This document shows positions 17,074 to 27,200 of a stretch of DNA of 64,000 nt, piece by piece. Below the pieces are notes generated by a model. The model was given only the letters and a program-made list of their open reading frames with translations, ran no database searches and was not told where the DNA came from. The number at the start of each line of letters is the position of its first letter. Position 1 is the first letter of the stretch. The position numbers and the translations under genes are program-made. The stretch comes from Clostridiales bacterium (GTDB lineage Bacteria > Bacillota > Clostridia > Christensenellales > CAG-138). The DNA lies in the NCBI GenBank assembly GCA_019416935.1, contig DXWI01000004.1:1-64000 (forward strand). Direction: 5' to 3'.

Positions 17074-17607
17074 TCAGATCTCCTCCACGACAATATTGCC
17101 ATTCGTATAGATGCAGATATCGCCTGCGATGCGCAGCGCCTTCTGTGCAATCTCCCGGGCGGAAAGATCGGTATTCTGTTTGAGCGCCTTTGCTGCCGCC
17201 AAAGCATACATACCGCCGGAACCGATGGCAGCGATGCCGTCATCCGGATCGATCACCTCGCCCGTACCGGAAACGATCAGCAGTCCGTTTGCATCCGCCA
17301 CGATCAAAAGCGCCTCCAGCTTGTGCATAATCTTATCGCTGCGCCAATCCTGCGCGAGCGAAACCGCCGCCCGTGTGAGCGAACCGCTGTATTGCTCCAG
17401 CTTTTGTTCAAACCGCTCACAGAGTGAAAACGCATCCGCAACCGAACCGGCAAAGCCGACGACCACCTTATCGTGATAGAGTCTTCTCACCTTTTTGGCG
17501 GTTGCCTTCATGATGTTTGCATTGTTCATCGTCACCTGACCGTCGCCGGCCACGGCGCACTTACCATCCTTTTGTACGGCGATGATCGTCGTTCCGCGAA
17601 GCTCCAT
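17074..17607 (-). CDS. hslV: ATP-dependent protease peptidase subunit HslV (ClpQ)
   Basis: Proteasome-like threonine peptidase of the HslUV complex. Sequence begins MELRGTTIIAVQKDGK; processing after Gly5 would expose the catalytic N-terminal Thr, as in other HslV precursors. The AVAGDGQVT motif is intact and the length of 177 residues is normal. GGAGG lies 6 bases before the ATG. It precedes hslU and follows trmFO; the xerC/codV gene usually found between trmFO and hslV in Bacillus is missing. Confidence 0.97.
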   Translation of the reverse strand: MELRGTTIIAVQKDGKCAVAGDGQVTMNNANIMKATAKKVRRLYHDKVVVGFAGSVADAFSLCERFEQKLEQYSGSLTRAAVSLAQDWRSDKIMHKLEALLIVADANGLLIVSGTGEVIDPDDGIAAIGSGGMYALAAAKALKQNTDLSAREIAQKALRIAGDICIYTNGNIVVEEI

Positions 17608-17647
17608 GCCTATCCTCCGAATGTTTTTCCCATTTTAACACAAAAAA

Positions 17648-17662
17648 GGGCGTGTCGCGCCC
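17648..17662 (-). terminator. Terminator after trmFO
   Basis: GGGCG/CGCCC stem with a 5-base loop followed by six T residues on the minus strand, 4 bases past the trmFO stop. It separates the comM-dprA-topA-trmFO series from hslVU. Confidence 0.75.
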
Positions 17663-17665
17663 CAT

Positions 17666-18964
17666 TTATAAAGACGTTTGCAATTCTTTCACGATTGCAA
17701 GCGCCCGCGCTGCCATCGCCTCGTAACGCTCCCGTTTTGCGCGGGGCGGATTGGCAAGCGGTTCCATGATGCCGAACGTGACGTTCATGGGCTGAAAATC
17801 ACCGCCGACATACCCCGAAACATAATGGGCAAGCGCACCGATGGCCGTCGATCGCGGCACGTCGGCAAATGGCATGCCAAGGCAAAGGCGCGCCATCTGA
17901 GCGCCGGCAAGGAGGCCGCTGGCGGCGGATTCCACATACCCCTCCACGCCGGTGATCTGGCCCGCAAAGAACAAGCCTGGCCGCTCGATCATCTGATACC
18001 GGCAATCCAGTAGGCCGGGGCTCGGCAAAAACGTATTGCGGTGCATAACGCCGTAGCGCGCAAATTCCGCATGTTCCAGGCCGGGAATCATTCCAAAAAC
18101 GCGGCGCTGCTCGGGGAACTTCAGGTTGGTCTGAAACCCGACCATGTTCCAAAGATGCCCCTGCGCATCATCCTGTCTCAGCTGCACCACGGCAAACGCA
18201 CGCTTGCCGTCCTTTTCCAGTCCCACCGGTTTCATGGGGCCATAAGCGAGCGTAAGCTCTCCCCGCTTGGCCATAATCTCGACCGGCATACAGCCCTCAA
18301 AAACACGCGGCGTCTCGAACGCGTGCAGCGGCGCGGTTTCCGCACTGACGAGTGCGCGATGGAACGCGAAGTACTCCTCGCGCGTCAATGGACAATTCAG
18401 ATAGTCGGCACCCCGGTCATAGCGGGAAGCGCGGAACACCTTGCTGTGATCGAGCGACTCATAGGTAACGACCGGAGCCGCCGCATCATAGAAGTGCAAG
18501 CCACCGCCAACAAGCGCGCCAATACGCTCCGACAGCGCATCCGATGTCAGCGGGCCAGTCGCAATGATGGCCGGAGCTGCCGGGATCTCCGTACACTCCT
18601 CCGAATGCAAGGTAATGAGCGGATTGCTGCGGATTTGCTCGGTCACAAGCGCCGTGAACCCCTCGCGGTCCACTGCCAGCGCGCCGCCGGCCGGAACCCG
18701 CGTCCGGTCCGCGCAGCGAAGAATCAGGGAGTCCAGCTGCCGCATCTCCTGCTTGAGCAGGCCGACCGCATTGGTGAGCTGATTGGAGCGCAGGGAGTTG
18801 GAACAAACCAGTTCCGCAAACCCATCCCCCTTGTGCGCAGGCGAACGCTTTTGCGGCTTCATCTCGAACAGATCCACCGCGATGCCCCAACGTGCCAGAC
18901 GATCGGCCGCTTCGCAGCCGGCGAGTCCCGCGCCGATCACGCTGACACAAGGTCTGTTACTCAT
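17666..18964 (-). CDS. trmFO: FADH2/folate-dependent tRNA (uracil-5-)-methyltransferase TrmFO
   Basis: Methylates U54 in the T-loop of tRNA using methylene-tetrahydrofolate and FAD. The GAGLAGCEAADRLARWG dinucleotide-binding motif is at the N-terminus, and the family motifs KPQKRSPAHKGDGFAELVCS and the C-terminal NVTFGIMEPL are present. The start chosen at 18964 (MSNRPCVSVIGAG, 432 residues) overlaps the topA stop by 8 bases; a further upstream start at 19036 lies inside topA and adds unrelated residues. Confidence 0.96.
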   Translation of the reverse strand: MSNRPCVSVIGAGLAGCEAADRLARWGIAVDLFEMKPQKRSPAHKGDGFAELVCSNSLRSNQLTNAVGLLKQEMRQLDSLILRCADRTRVPAGGALAVDREGFTALVTEQIRSNPLITLHSEECTEIPAAPAIIATGPLTSDALSERIGALVGGGLHFYDAAAPVVTYESLDHSKVFRASRYDRGADYLNCPLTREEYFAFHRALVSAETAPLHAFETPRVFEGCMPVEIMAKRGELTLAYGPMKPVGLEKDGKRAFAVVQLRQDDAQGHLWNMVGFQTNLKFPEQRRVFGMIPGLEHAEFARYGVMHRNTFLPSPGLLDCRYQMIERPGLFFAGQITGVEGYVESAASGLLAGAQMARLCLGMPFADVPRSTAIGALAHYVSGYVGGDFQPMNVTFGIMEPLANPPRAKRERYEAMAARALAIVKELQTSL

Positions 18965-21059
18965 CCTGTTTCTCCTTTTTGCCGCCGCGATGAATATAAC
19001 CGCACGCCTTGTCCATACAAGCGATGTAACTGCCATTGCGACCGGATTTTTGCACCATGAGTTTGCCGCACTGCGGACAATGCATATTCACCGGCTTATC
19101 CCAGGAAACGAAATCGCACTCCGGATACTTTTCGCATCCATAGAAGACCTTTTTCGTGCCCTTCTTGCTCCGGCGCTTGATGAGCGCCGCGCCGCACTTC
19201 GGGCAGGGAACCTCCAGCTTTTCCAGAATCGGCTTGGTGTTCTTACAGGACGGATAATTGGGGCATGCCAAAAACTCTCCGTACCGGCCAAGCTTATAGA
19301 CCATGAGCGCGCCGCACTTATCGCACACAACGTCAGACACGCGATCCGGCAGTCGGACGGGTTCGCGGGGAATTGCCTCCTCTACCGACTTGCGGAACGG
19401 CCCATAGAATTTTGAAAGCATATTGGTCCATTCGACCTCGCCCTCCTCCACGCCGTCCAGCTTCTGCTCCATTCCGGCGGTAAAGGAGACGTCCACGATA
19501 TCCGGAAAGTTATCGCGCATCCAGTCGTTGACCGTGGTGCCGAGCTCTGTCGGAACGAGCAGCTTCTTTTCCCGCATGAGATAGCCGCGGTCGATAATCG
19601 TGGATATGGTCGGCGAATAGGTGCTCGGCCGGCCGATGCCCTTTTCCTCCAGCGTCTTGACCAGCGTTGCCTCTGTGTAACGGGGCGGCGGCTGCGTGAA
19701 CCGTTGATCGCTCTCCACACCGCACTGCTCAAAGATCTCGCCCTCGTTGATGGCCGGCAGCGTGACCTCCGTCTCCTGCGCTTCGTCCTTGCCCTCGGTA
19801 TATACGGCTGTAAAGCCGTCGAACAACACCCGCGAGCCGTTTGCCTTGAACGTGCAGCCGTTCGCGTCAAACGTCACAGCCGTAACCTGAAAGCGCGCAT
19901 CGGTCATCTGACTGGCCAAAAAGCGCTCGTAGATCAGTTTGTACAGTTTCCATTGATCGCTCGACAGAAACTCCTTGACCGCCGCCGGCGCATTCTGAAT
20001 ATCGGTCGGCCGAATGGCCTCATGCGCATCCTGTGCGCTGGCACGGCCGCGATAGACATTCGGTTTTGGCGGAAGGTATTGCTTTCCAAAGCGGGCTTCA
20101 ATATAGGCAAGCGCCGCCTGCTGCGCCTCGTTTGCCACGCGCACGGAATCCGTTCGGATATAGGAGATCAGGCCAACCGGACCCTTTGCGCCCAATTCCA
20201 CGCCCTCGTAGAGCTGCTGCGCGACCATCATGGTACGCTTGGTGGTAAAATTCAGCTTTCTGGCCGCCTCCTGCTGCAGGCTGCTCGTAGTGAATGGCGG
20301 CGCGGCATGGCGCGCTTTCTCCCCGCTCTTCACCTCTATCGCACGGAACTGCTGCTCTTTGATGCGCGCGAGCACGGCCGCCGTATCCTGCTCGGTATGC
20401 AGTTCCCGCTTCTTGCCGCTCTCTCCGTAATATTTGGCTTCAAACGCCTTTTTGCCGCCCTGCTCCCGAAGCTGTACGGCAATCTGCCAATACTCCTCCG
20501 GTTCAAATGCCGCAATCTCCCTTTCGCGGTCGCAGATAATGCGCATCGCAACCGACTGCACCCGGCCTGCGGAAAGGCCCTTGCGCACCTTTTTCCAAAG
20601 CACCTCGCTGATTTCATAGCCGACGAGACGATCAAGCACGCGCCGCGCCTGCTGCGCATTGACCAAGCGCATATCGATAGGGCGGACATTCTTAATGGAG
20701 TTTTTAACAGCCGTTGCGGTGATCTCGTTGAACTCAATCCTGCACTTGCTGCCGGGATCCATGTGCAGCACCTGCGCAAGATGCCAGGAAATCGCTTCTC
20801 CCTCGCGATCAGGGTCGGTTGCGAGAAAAACCTTTTTGGCGTTCTTTGCCTCTTTCCGAATGCGCTCGAGCACTTCGCCGCGCCCACGAATGGTAATATA
20901 CTTCGGTTCAAAATGGTTGTTGACATCCACGCTCAGCTGGCTCTTGGGCAAATCGCGCACATGTCCGTTAGAAGCGACAACTCGATAATGGCTGCCCAAA
21001 AACTTTCCGATCGTTTTCGCCTTCGCGGGCGACTCCACGATGACCAGAGATTCAGCCAT
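18957..21059 (-). CDS. topA: DNA topoisomerase I (type IA)
   Basis: Relaxes negative supercoils. The TOPRIM domain (VIVESPAKAKTIGKFLG, then LATDPDREGEAISWHL) is followed by the catalytic Tyr in GLISYIRTDSVRV (about residue 300) and three C-terminal zinc ribbons (CDKCGALMVY, CPKCGAALIK, CPQCGKLMVQ). Length is 700 residues from the ATG at 21059, which has GGAGG 9 bases upstream; another ATG at 21068 directly abuts that site. It begins just after dprA, the conserved dprA-topA order. Confidence 0.98.
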   Translation of the reverse strand: MAESLVIVESPAKAKTIGKFLGSHYRVVASNGHVRDLPKSQLSVDVNNHFEPKYITIRGRGEVLERIRKEAKNAKKVFLATDPDREGEAISWHLAQVLHMDPGSKCRIEFNEITATAVKNSIKNVRPIDMRLVNAQQARRVLDRLVGYEISEVLWKKVRKGLSAGRVQSVAMRIICDREREIAAFEPEEYWQIAVQLREQGGKKAFEAKYYGESGKKRELHTEQDTAAVLARIKEQQFRAIEVKSGEKARHAAPPFTTSSLQQEAARKLNFTTKRTMMVAQQLYEGVELGAKGPVGLISYIRTDSVRVANEAQQAALAYIEARFGKQYLPPKPNVYRGRASAQDAHEAIRPTDIQNAPAAVKEFLSSDQWKLYKLIYERFLASQMTDARFQVTAVTFDANGCTFKANGSRVLFDGFTAVYTEGKDEAQETEVTLPAINEGEIFEQCGVESDQRFTQPPPRYTEATLVKTLEEKGIGRPSTYSPTISTIIDRGYLMREKKLLVPTELGTTVNDWMRDNFPDIVDVSFTAGMEQKLDGVEEGEVEWTNMLSKFYGPFRKSVEEAIPREPVRLPDRVSDVVCDKCGALMVYKLGRYGEFLACPNYPSCKNTKPILEKLEVPCPKCGAALIKRRSKKGTKKVFYGCEKYPECDFVSWDKPVNMHCPQCGKLMVQKSGRNGSYIACMDKACGYIHRGGKKEKQDE

Positions 21060-21060
21060 G

Positions 21061-22248
21061 TCATTCATCCTCCAAACCTTCATTTGCCGACGAATCGTCG
21101 ACCAAAACGCTATTGAGCGTATCCAGCGCGTATAGACGCCCAGACAGTGGCTTAATTATTCCCGAAAACTGCATGCCTGTCAAGAGCGAGTTTAGCTGCC
21201 CCACTGGCAGGGACAGCATTTCCGCCAAATCGTCAAAACTACGCGAATCCGTTTTCAAAGCGTTGCAGACCGCCTGCTCGTCGGTGGAAAGCGTATCCCA
21301 CGCAATGCGTTTGGGGCCGGACTGAAAGGCGTCGTAATCATCGATCTGTTCAAATTCCTGCAGCACATCCGCGACGCAAAAAATGGGCTTTGCTTCACCG
21401 CGCTGGATCATGCGGTTGGCGCCAATGCTCTGCAGATCGGTCAGCCGTCCCGGCACGGCGAACACCTCGCGCCCCTGGTCAAGCGCATATCCGGCGGTAA
21501 TGCTGGTACCGCTGCGATCCCCCGCCTCGACGACAATCAATCCGCGCGCCATGCCACTGATGATTCGGTTCCGAATCGGAAAATTCTCGCGCATCGGGCG
21601 CGTACCGGGCAAAAACTCGGTGATGACCGCGCCGCGTTCGGCAATCTCCTCATAAAGATCGCGATGACAGCTCGGATAGATCACATCGATGCCGGAGCCG
21701 AGCACCGCGACGGTCGGATACGGCGATTCTTCGCAGGAGAGCGCGCCGCGCGCGGCACAGCCGTCGATACCGTCCGCCATGCCGGAGACGATGGTACAGC
21801 CGGCCGCCGTCAGATCATGCGCGAACAAATGCGCAATTTCCCGCCCGTACTGCGTGCAGAGCCGCGAGCCGACCATGGCGACCGGCAGGCGCGGCGAAGG
21901 CTCCAGCCTGCCGCGGTAAAACAGCAGCGGCGGCGCATCGCTGATTTCACGCAGCAGTTCTGGATAATCCGCATCGGTCAGCAGGGATACGCCGACCCGA
22001 TGCCTGTTCAGCCAGCCGGTATACCGGTCCATAAACGCTTGATCCGCCGCCTGTATCAACCGATCTGTCGCCGTCTCTGACAGGAATGAGAAGCCCGTGC
22101 GCGATTTTGCAGCCGCCAAGCGATAGGCTTCCTCAAGATCGGGAAAGCGCATTTTCGCCCGACGGAACGCCTGCGCGCTGCCCGACACGCCATAGTGCAG
22201 CCAAAGGTGCAGCCTACAGTTGTCATCCGGTTCCCGCATCTGCGCCAC
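21061..22248 (-). CDS. dprA: DNA-processing protein DprA (Smf)
   Basis: Binds incoming single-stranded DNA and loads RecA in natural transformation. The Rossmann-like domain carries the expected motifs: VAMVGSRLCTQYGREIA, CTIVSGMADGIDGCAARGAL, VAVLGSGIDVIYP, ITEFLPGTRPMRENFPIRNRI. A C-terminal winged-helix-like domain follows (AVCNALKTDSRSFDDLAEML). The GTG at 22248 is 9 bases after GGAGG and gives 395 residues; an upstream frame to 22494 is inside comM. Together with comM upstream this forms a DNA-uptake pair. Confidence 0.95.
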   Translation of the reverse strand: MAQMREPDDNCRLHLWLHYGVSGSAQAFRRAKMRFPDLEEAYRLAAAKSRTGFSFLSETATDRLIQAADQAFMDRYTGWLNRHRVGVSLLTDADYPELLREISDAPPLLFYRGRLEPSPRLPVAMVGSRLCTQYGREIAHLFAHDLTAAGCTIVSGMADGIDGCAARGALSCEESPYPTVAVLGSGIDVIYPSCHRDLYEEIAERGAVITEFLPGTRPMRENFPIRNRIISGMARGLIVVEAGDRSGTSITAGYALDQGREVFAVPGRLTDLQSIGANRMIQRGEAKPIFCVADVLQEFEQIDDYDAFQSGPKRIAWDTLSTDEQAVCNALKTDSRSFDDLAEMLSLPVGQLNSLLTGMQFSGIIKPLSGRLYALDTLNSVLVDDSSANEGLEDE

Positions 22249-22262
22249 GATACAGCCCCTCC

Positions 22263-23783
22263 TTATCTTCCCGTCATATCGAGGCTGCGATACTGAATCG
22301 CCTCGGCATAATGTTCTCGCCGGATGCTGTCGCTGCCCTCCACGTCGGCAATCGTCCGGGCTACTTTCAAAATGCGCTGATATGCCCGCGCCGACAGTTT
22401 GAGCTGTGCATATGCCTGCCGGAGCAGATTCTCCGAATCGGCGTCCGGACTGCAATACTGCTTGACCTGCCGCGCGTTCATCTGCGCATTGCACAGGATA
22501 CCGCCGTCCTGAAAGCGGGCGTGCTGACGCGCTCTTGCTGCATTTACGCGCGCGCGGACCACGCTCGACGGTTCTCCGGCAGAGCGGTCGCTCAGCTCGG
22601 CATAGCCGACTTCCGGCATCTCAATTTGAATATCGATCCGATCCAGCAGCGGGCCGGAAATCTTTGCGCGGTATCGCTGCACCTGTGCCGGCGTACAGCG
22701 ACAATGCTGTGTGCGTGATCCACGATTGCCGCACGGACAGGGATTCATCGCCGCCACAAGCATGAAATCCGCCGGATAGGTCATGGTCGCCGCAGCACGG
22801 CTGACGGTGATCACGCCGTCCTCCAGCGGTTGGCGCAGTGCCTCCAGCACATCGCGCTGAAACTCGGGCAGCTCGTCCAGAAACAACACGCCCAAATGCG
22901 CAAGACTCGCTTCACCCGGCATCGCATGCGCGCCGCCGCCAACCAGGGCCGGTGCGGACGCGCCATGGTGCGGCGAACGGAACGGGCGCTCCATAACCAC
23001 GCCCTTTCCCGCCGTAGCGCCCACGATGGAATGGATTTTCGTAATTTCCAGCGCTTCCTCCAGCGTCAGTTCCGGAAGGATGGAGGGAATGCTGCGCGCC
23101 AACATGGTCTTTCCCGAACCGGGCGTACCGATCATGAGCAGATTGTGTCCGCCGGCAACGGCGATTTCCGCCGCGCGCTTTGCGCCCTGCTGCCCCTTGA
23201 TATCGGAAAAATCCACACCAAAGTCAATCCGCTTCGGATCCCACGTCTGCACGGCCGCCGGTTCAATCCGTTCCGTTCCGCGCAGATGCGCCACAAGCTC
23301 ATGCAGCGTGCGCACCGGCAGCACGGTCAGATCGGCCAGATAGGCGGCTTCGAGCGCGTTCTCGGCCGGCAGGACCACGACGCGCCCGCCGCTTGCATAG
23401 GCCCCGAGCGCCATGGGCAGCACGCCGCTCACCGGCCGCACGGTTCCGTCCAACGCCAGTTCGCCGAGGATCACCAGCCCGTCCGCCGCGCCCAGCGGAA
23501 TCTGGCCGGAGGCCGCCAGCAGCGCGATCGCAATGGGCAGATCGTATACCGGCCCCTCCTTGCGCATGCCGGCCGGCGCGAGACTGACAGTAATATGCGC
23601 CGTTGGAAAGGTAAAACCGGCGTTCTTAATCGCAGCCCGCACGCGGTCGCGCGATTCCCGCACGGCGGCATCCGGCAGCCCTACCGTCTCATAGGCCGGC
23701 AGACCGCCCGCAAGATCGGCCTCCACCGTGACCGGGAAGCCGCCAATGCCGTTCAAGCCGTGACTTGTCACGCGTGCCAGCAT
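22263..23783 (-). CDS. comM: ComM/YifB-type AAA+ helicase (Mg-chelatase-like)
   Basis: Hexameric AAA+ protein; in transformable bacteria ComM drives branch migration when imported DNA is integrated. The N-terminal Lon-protease-like domain (about residues 1-170) is followed by the Mg-chelatase AAA+ module with Walker A (GTPGSGKTMLARSI), Walker B (LFLDELPEF) and a C-terminal Mg-chelatase C domain with a CPCGNRG zinc-like motif. ATG at 23783 has GGAGG 9 bases upstream; length 506. It is 14 bases from dprA. Confidence 0.95.
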   Translation of the reverse strand: MLARVTSHGLNGIGGFPVTVEADLAGGLPAYETVGLPDAAVRESRDRVRAAIKNAGFTFPTAHITVSLAPAGMRKEGPVYDLPIAIALLAASGQIPLGAADGLVILGELALDGTVRPVSGVLPMALGAYASGGRVVVLPAENALEAAYLADLTVLPVRTLHELVAHLRGTERIEPAAVQTWDPKRIDFGVDFSDIKGQQGAKRAAEIAVAGGHNLLMIGTPGSGKTMLARSIPSILPELTLEEALEITKIHSIVGATAGKGVVMERPFRSPHHGASAPALVGGGAHAMPGEASLAHLGVLFLDELPEFQRDVLEALRQPLEDGVITVSRAAATMTYPADFMLVAAMNPCPCGNRGSRTQHCRCTPAQVQRYRAKISGPLLDRIDIQIEMPEVGYAELSDRSAGEPSSVVRARVNAARARQHARFQDGGILCNAQMNARQVKQYCSPDADSENLLRQAYAQLKLSARAYQRILKVARTIADVEGSDSIRREHYAEAIQYRSLDMTGR

Positions 23784-23787
23784 GGTT

Positions 23788-24267
23788 TTATCCCTCCTTC
23801 GCACCCTCGCTCTCTTTGAACACAAACAGCCGGTTTCCCGCATAATTCACAACGATGGCAAACGGCATGGCGATCAGCTTGCAAACCGTATCCCCCTTGA
23901 TAAACGAGGAGAGGAATGCCGGAATCCAGCAGGAGACCCATGCGTCATCGATGACAAGCACCGTACGGCAGAACCACATCACGCCGAGGGACACGCCGAG
24001 GGAAACCAGATTGACGATCAAAAACAGCGTGATCTCCCTCGCGCTGCGCGTGCGGACATCGCGGAATGTCCAGTTGCTGTTCCACGCATAGCTGTTGACG
24101 ATGCCGCAGCAATAGCCGACGACCTGCGCCAGATACGTCCAGCCCAGCAGCAGGTTCAGCGCCTGAAACACGAGGAAATCGACAAGCGTGTTCAGCACGC
24201 CCACGATATTGAACTTTACAAACTGTATCACGGTGCGTTTCGCGCCGGATTGTTCTTTACGCTCCAT
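23788..24267 (-). CDS. GtrA family membrane protein
   Basis: A 159-residue protein with four predicted membrane helices, starting after a short polar N-terminus (IQFVKFNIVGVLNTLVDFLVF). GtrA proteins are thought to flip polyprenyl-phosphate-linked sugars across the membrane. The family hallmark NSYAWNSNWTF is present, as is a C-terminal NYAGNRLFVF segment. It overlaps the end of the large glycosyltransferase gene by 11 bases, so it probably supplies lipid-linked sugar donor to that enzyme; this partnership is inference from the overlap. Confidence 0.92.
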   Translation of the reverse strand: MERKEQSGAKRTVIQFVKFNIVGVLNTLVDFLVFQALNLLLGWTYLAQVVGYCCGIVNSYAWNSNWTFRDVRTRSAREITLFLIVNLVSLGVSLGVMWFCRTVLVIDDAWVSCWIPAFLSSFIKGDTVCKLIAMPFAIVVNYAGNRLFVFKESEGAKEG

Positions 24268-27200
24268 ACATCAACGCTCCTCCCGGAAGATATTTGATCA
24301 GCGCGCCCCACCACGCGGGAATCGGCAGGCCCGACAGTCCCGGATACAACAGGATAAACAGCAGTACCGCAAGCCCCAGCCATATCCACTTGACGCACGA
24401 CAGCTTCGGATACCGCTCCTCGCCTTTTTGCAGCAGATACACCGCCGCCATCAGCAAAAATGGCACCGTGGCAAAGAAATGGTAAATGAACGTGCAGCGA
24501 GGCACCAGCACCCAGGGCAGATAATTTGCCAGAACGCCCACACAGAAGATCTGCTGCGCGCGATCCGGTTTGATGAAGCCCGAAAGCCGAAGCAGCAGCA
24601 GGGCGACCGCGCCGATCGTGCCGACCCACCATACGGCCGGATTGCCGGAGGCGGTCAGCGTGGATACGATACCGGCGGCTGCGTCGTTTCCGGAGTAGTA
24701 CCACATCGGGCGCATGGTAAACGGCCACTGCCACCATGCCGATTGATACGGATGCGTCGCTTCCAACCCGCTGTGGTAAGAGAACATGAAGTTCTGGTAC
24801 CGCCAGAAGGTGTCGAACGCCTCGGACAGGCCATAGCCCTCCGTCCTGCCCGCCTCATAGATATAGTAGGGCAGATACGAGCAGAAATAAATGATGAACG
24901 GCACCAAAAGGAAGAACAAACAGCACCACAGCAGCGTGTACAGGACGTTCTTCCAAAACGGCTGTACCAGCTCCCTTTCCCGCTCCGTACCGTTCTTTTC
25001 GTTTCTCCTGCCGGCTGGCGGCACGGATTCCTGCCCTACCTTACGCTTTGGCGTCAGGGCCGCATACTCAAAGTAGCGGGCAGCCAGCGATCCAAAGAAC
25101 AGCACGGCGAGCCCAGCGCCCGCATAGATACAGATCCACTTGCTGGCCGCGCCGAGGCCGAAGAACAGCCCGGAAAGCGCAAGGGGCTTAAGGGTTTTTG
25201 AAAGCCCATCGGTGAAGAAATTCATCGTGATGTACTGATACATGTAATAGTACATCAGCAGAATAAAGAACACGGCATAGACGTCGATCGTGGCAATGCG
25301 CGTCTGCGTAAAATGCATGAAGTCGAACGCGAACAGCGCAGTGCACAAAAAGGCATACTCCGTTTTCCTGAACAGCCGCTTTCCAAACGCATACAGCACC
25401 GGCAGCATGGCGATTCCGATGAGCGCGCCCATAATCCGCCAGCCGAACGGATTCATGCCGAATACCGCGACGCCGATGGCAATGATCAGCTTGCCGAGCG
25501 GCGGATGGGAATTCTCATATGGCGCGAGATTGTGCAGATGTTCATAGGCGGTGCGCGCATGATACAGCTCATCGAAATACATGCCGTTGAAGTAGGAGGG
25601 CCTGTCGGGCACGGTATCCTGCTCATCGAGCAGCGCCGCCTGTGAGCCGGAGGGATTGGAAATCACCGCTTCAATGCGGTTGCCCGCCGTATCGAAAAAA
25701 GCAATTTCATTCAGCTTCAGCGAGCCGGAGTAGAGCTGCAATTCGACCGTACGTGCAGTGAACGCCGTCTGCACCCGATCCCAGCGGAACATCTCATCAT
25801 AGGTCTGGGTATAGGTCTCCTCGTGCCCGTCCCCGGCCCGAAGCAGCAGAATTCCGTTGTTCTGGATGTTGCCGTAGATCCAGTATTCGCCGACGGCCGT
25901 CTCGGCCGGAAATTCGACCGTGACCGTTTCGCCCGGAGTCTGCGGCGTCCAATCGGTTTCAGGCGCGGACAACGTGCCCAGATTGGTCAATGCGACAGCG
26001 CCGTAAACGAGCACCAGTCCCAGCAGGAGCAGGCGATCCTTTCCGGTATACCGCAGGCGATTGTCGGTCGGCAGCGGCGGCAGCACGGGCGTGCCGCTGC
26101 TTCGGTTCGTACGCTTGTTTTCGCGGGCTGCGGGCACCGGCCCTCCGGCGGCGACCGGTTTATGAACGCGGTTTCGGAACAGTATATCGATCGAAATCCA
26201 GAGTAGGTACAGAAAACCGGCCAGTTCCAACGCTGCGCCAACCCTCGTAATGGCATCATAAACCGGGCCGCGCAGCCACTGATGATCCACGATATACATG
26301 GCCGCGAGCGCATTGATGAGCAGTGTCACCGTCATGCTCAGGAAGCTGACAAGGATGCGCCGATCGCGCTCATAGAGATACGCCATGAGCAGAAGCAGCA
26401 GCACCGGAAACAGATACCTTTCGTGCATGTAGTGGCCGAATGTGAAAATCATGCTCAGCATGCAGGCGGCAGACAGATACAGCGCGCCCTCATGCATCGG
26501 GACGGACGCACGATGCTGCTGCACATCCGTTCCGATGCGCTTTGTCGAGGATACGATATACAGCGCCGCGCCAAGCAGCACGGACAGGCCAATGAACAGC
26601 GCGCCCCATGTGGAATAGGGAACGCCAAGCACGCGGGTATCCACCGGCGCCCAGTTGTGGCCAAGCAGCGCCGGAAAATTGAACGCCTCGATGGTTGCAT
26701 ACGGATAGGAGGTTGCCGTGGACAGGTACTTTTCAAACAACCATCCGAACGGCTGCGTCCCCTGAAACGGCAAGGATCCCAAAATGAGAACCGCAAACGC
26801 CGCCAGAACGGCAAGAACGGTCTTCAAAACCGTCTTACCGCGCGACTCCGACTGGTACACCTTGACAAAATAGGCCACCGCAAGAAGCGGACCGAACATC
26901 AGCGCCTGCGGCTTGAACAGGATCGCAAGGCCATATACCGCGCCGGCGGCAACCAATCGATCGTTGAGCAGCAGATAACAGGCGGCTACAATGCCGAGCG
27001 TCAGCACGGAATCGATTTGCCCCCATGCGCCGGAAATGAACATCGCGGTCGGATTGAGCGCCAGCAGGCCCGCGAGCGTGAGCGCAAAGACCTCTCGCAC
27101 GCCCTGTTTTCTGGCGATCCGGTAGACCAGATATGCGGAAGCGATGTCGGCAATCGTTGCCGGCATTTTATAGAGGAACACCATGCCCGCGCTGCCGTAG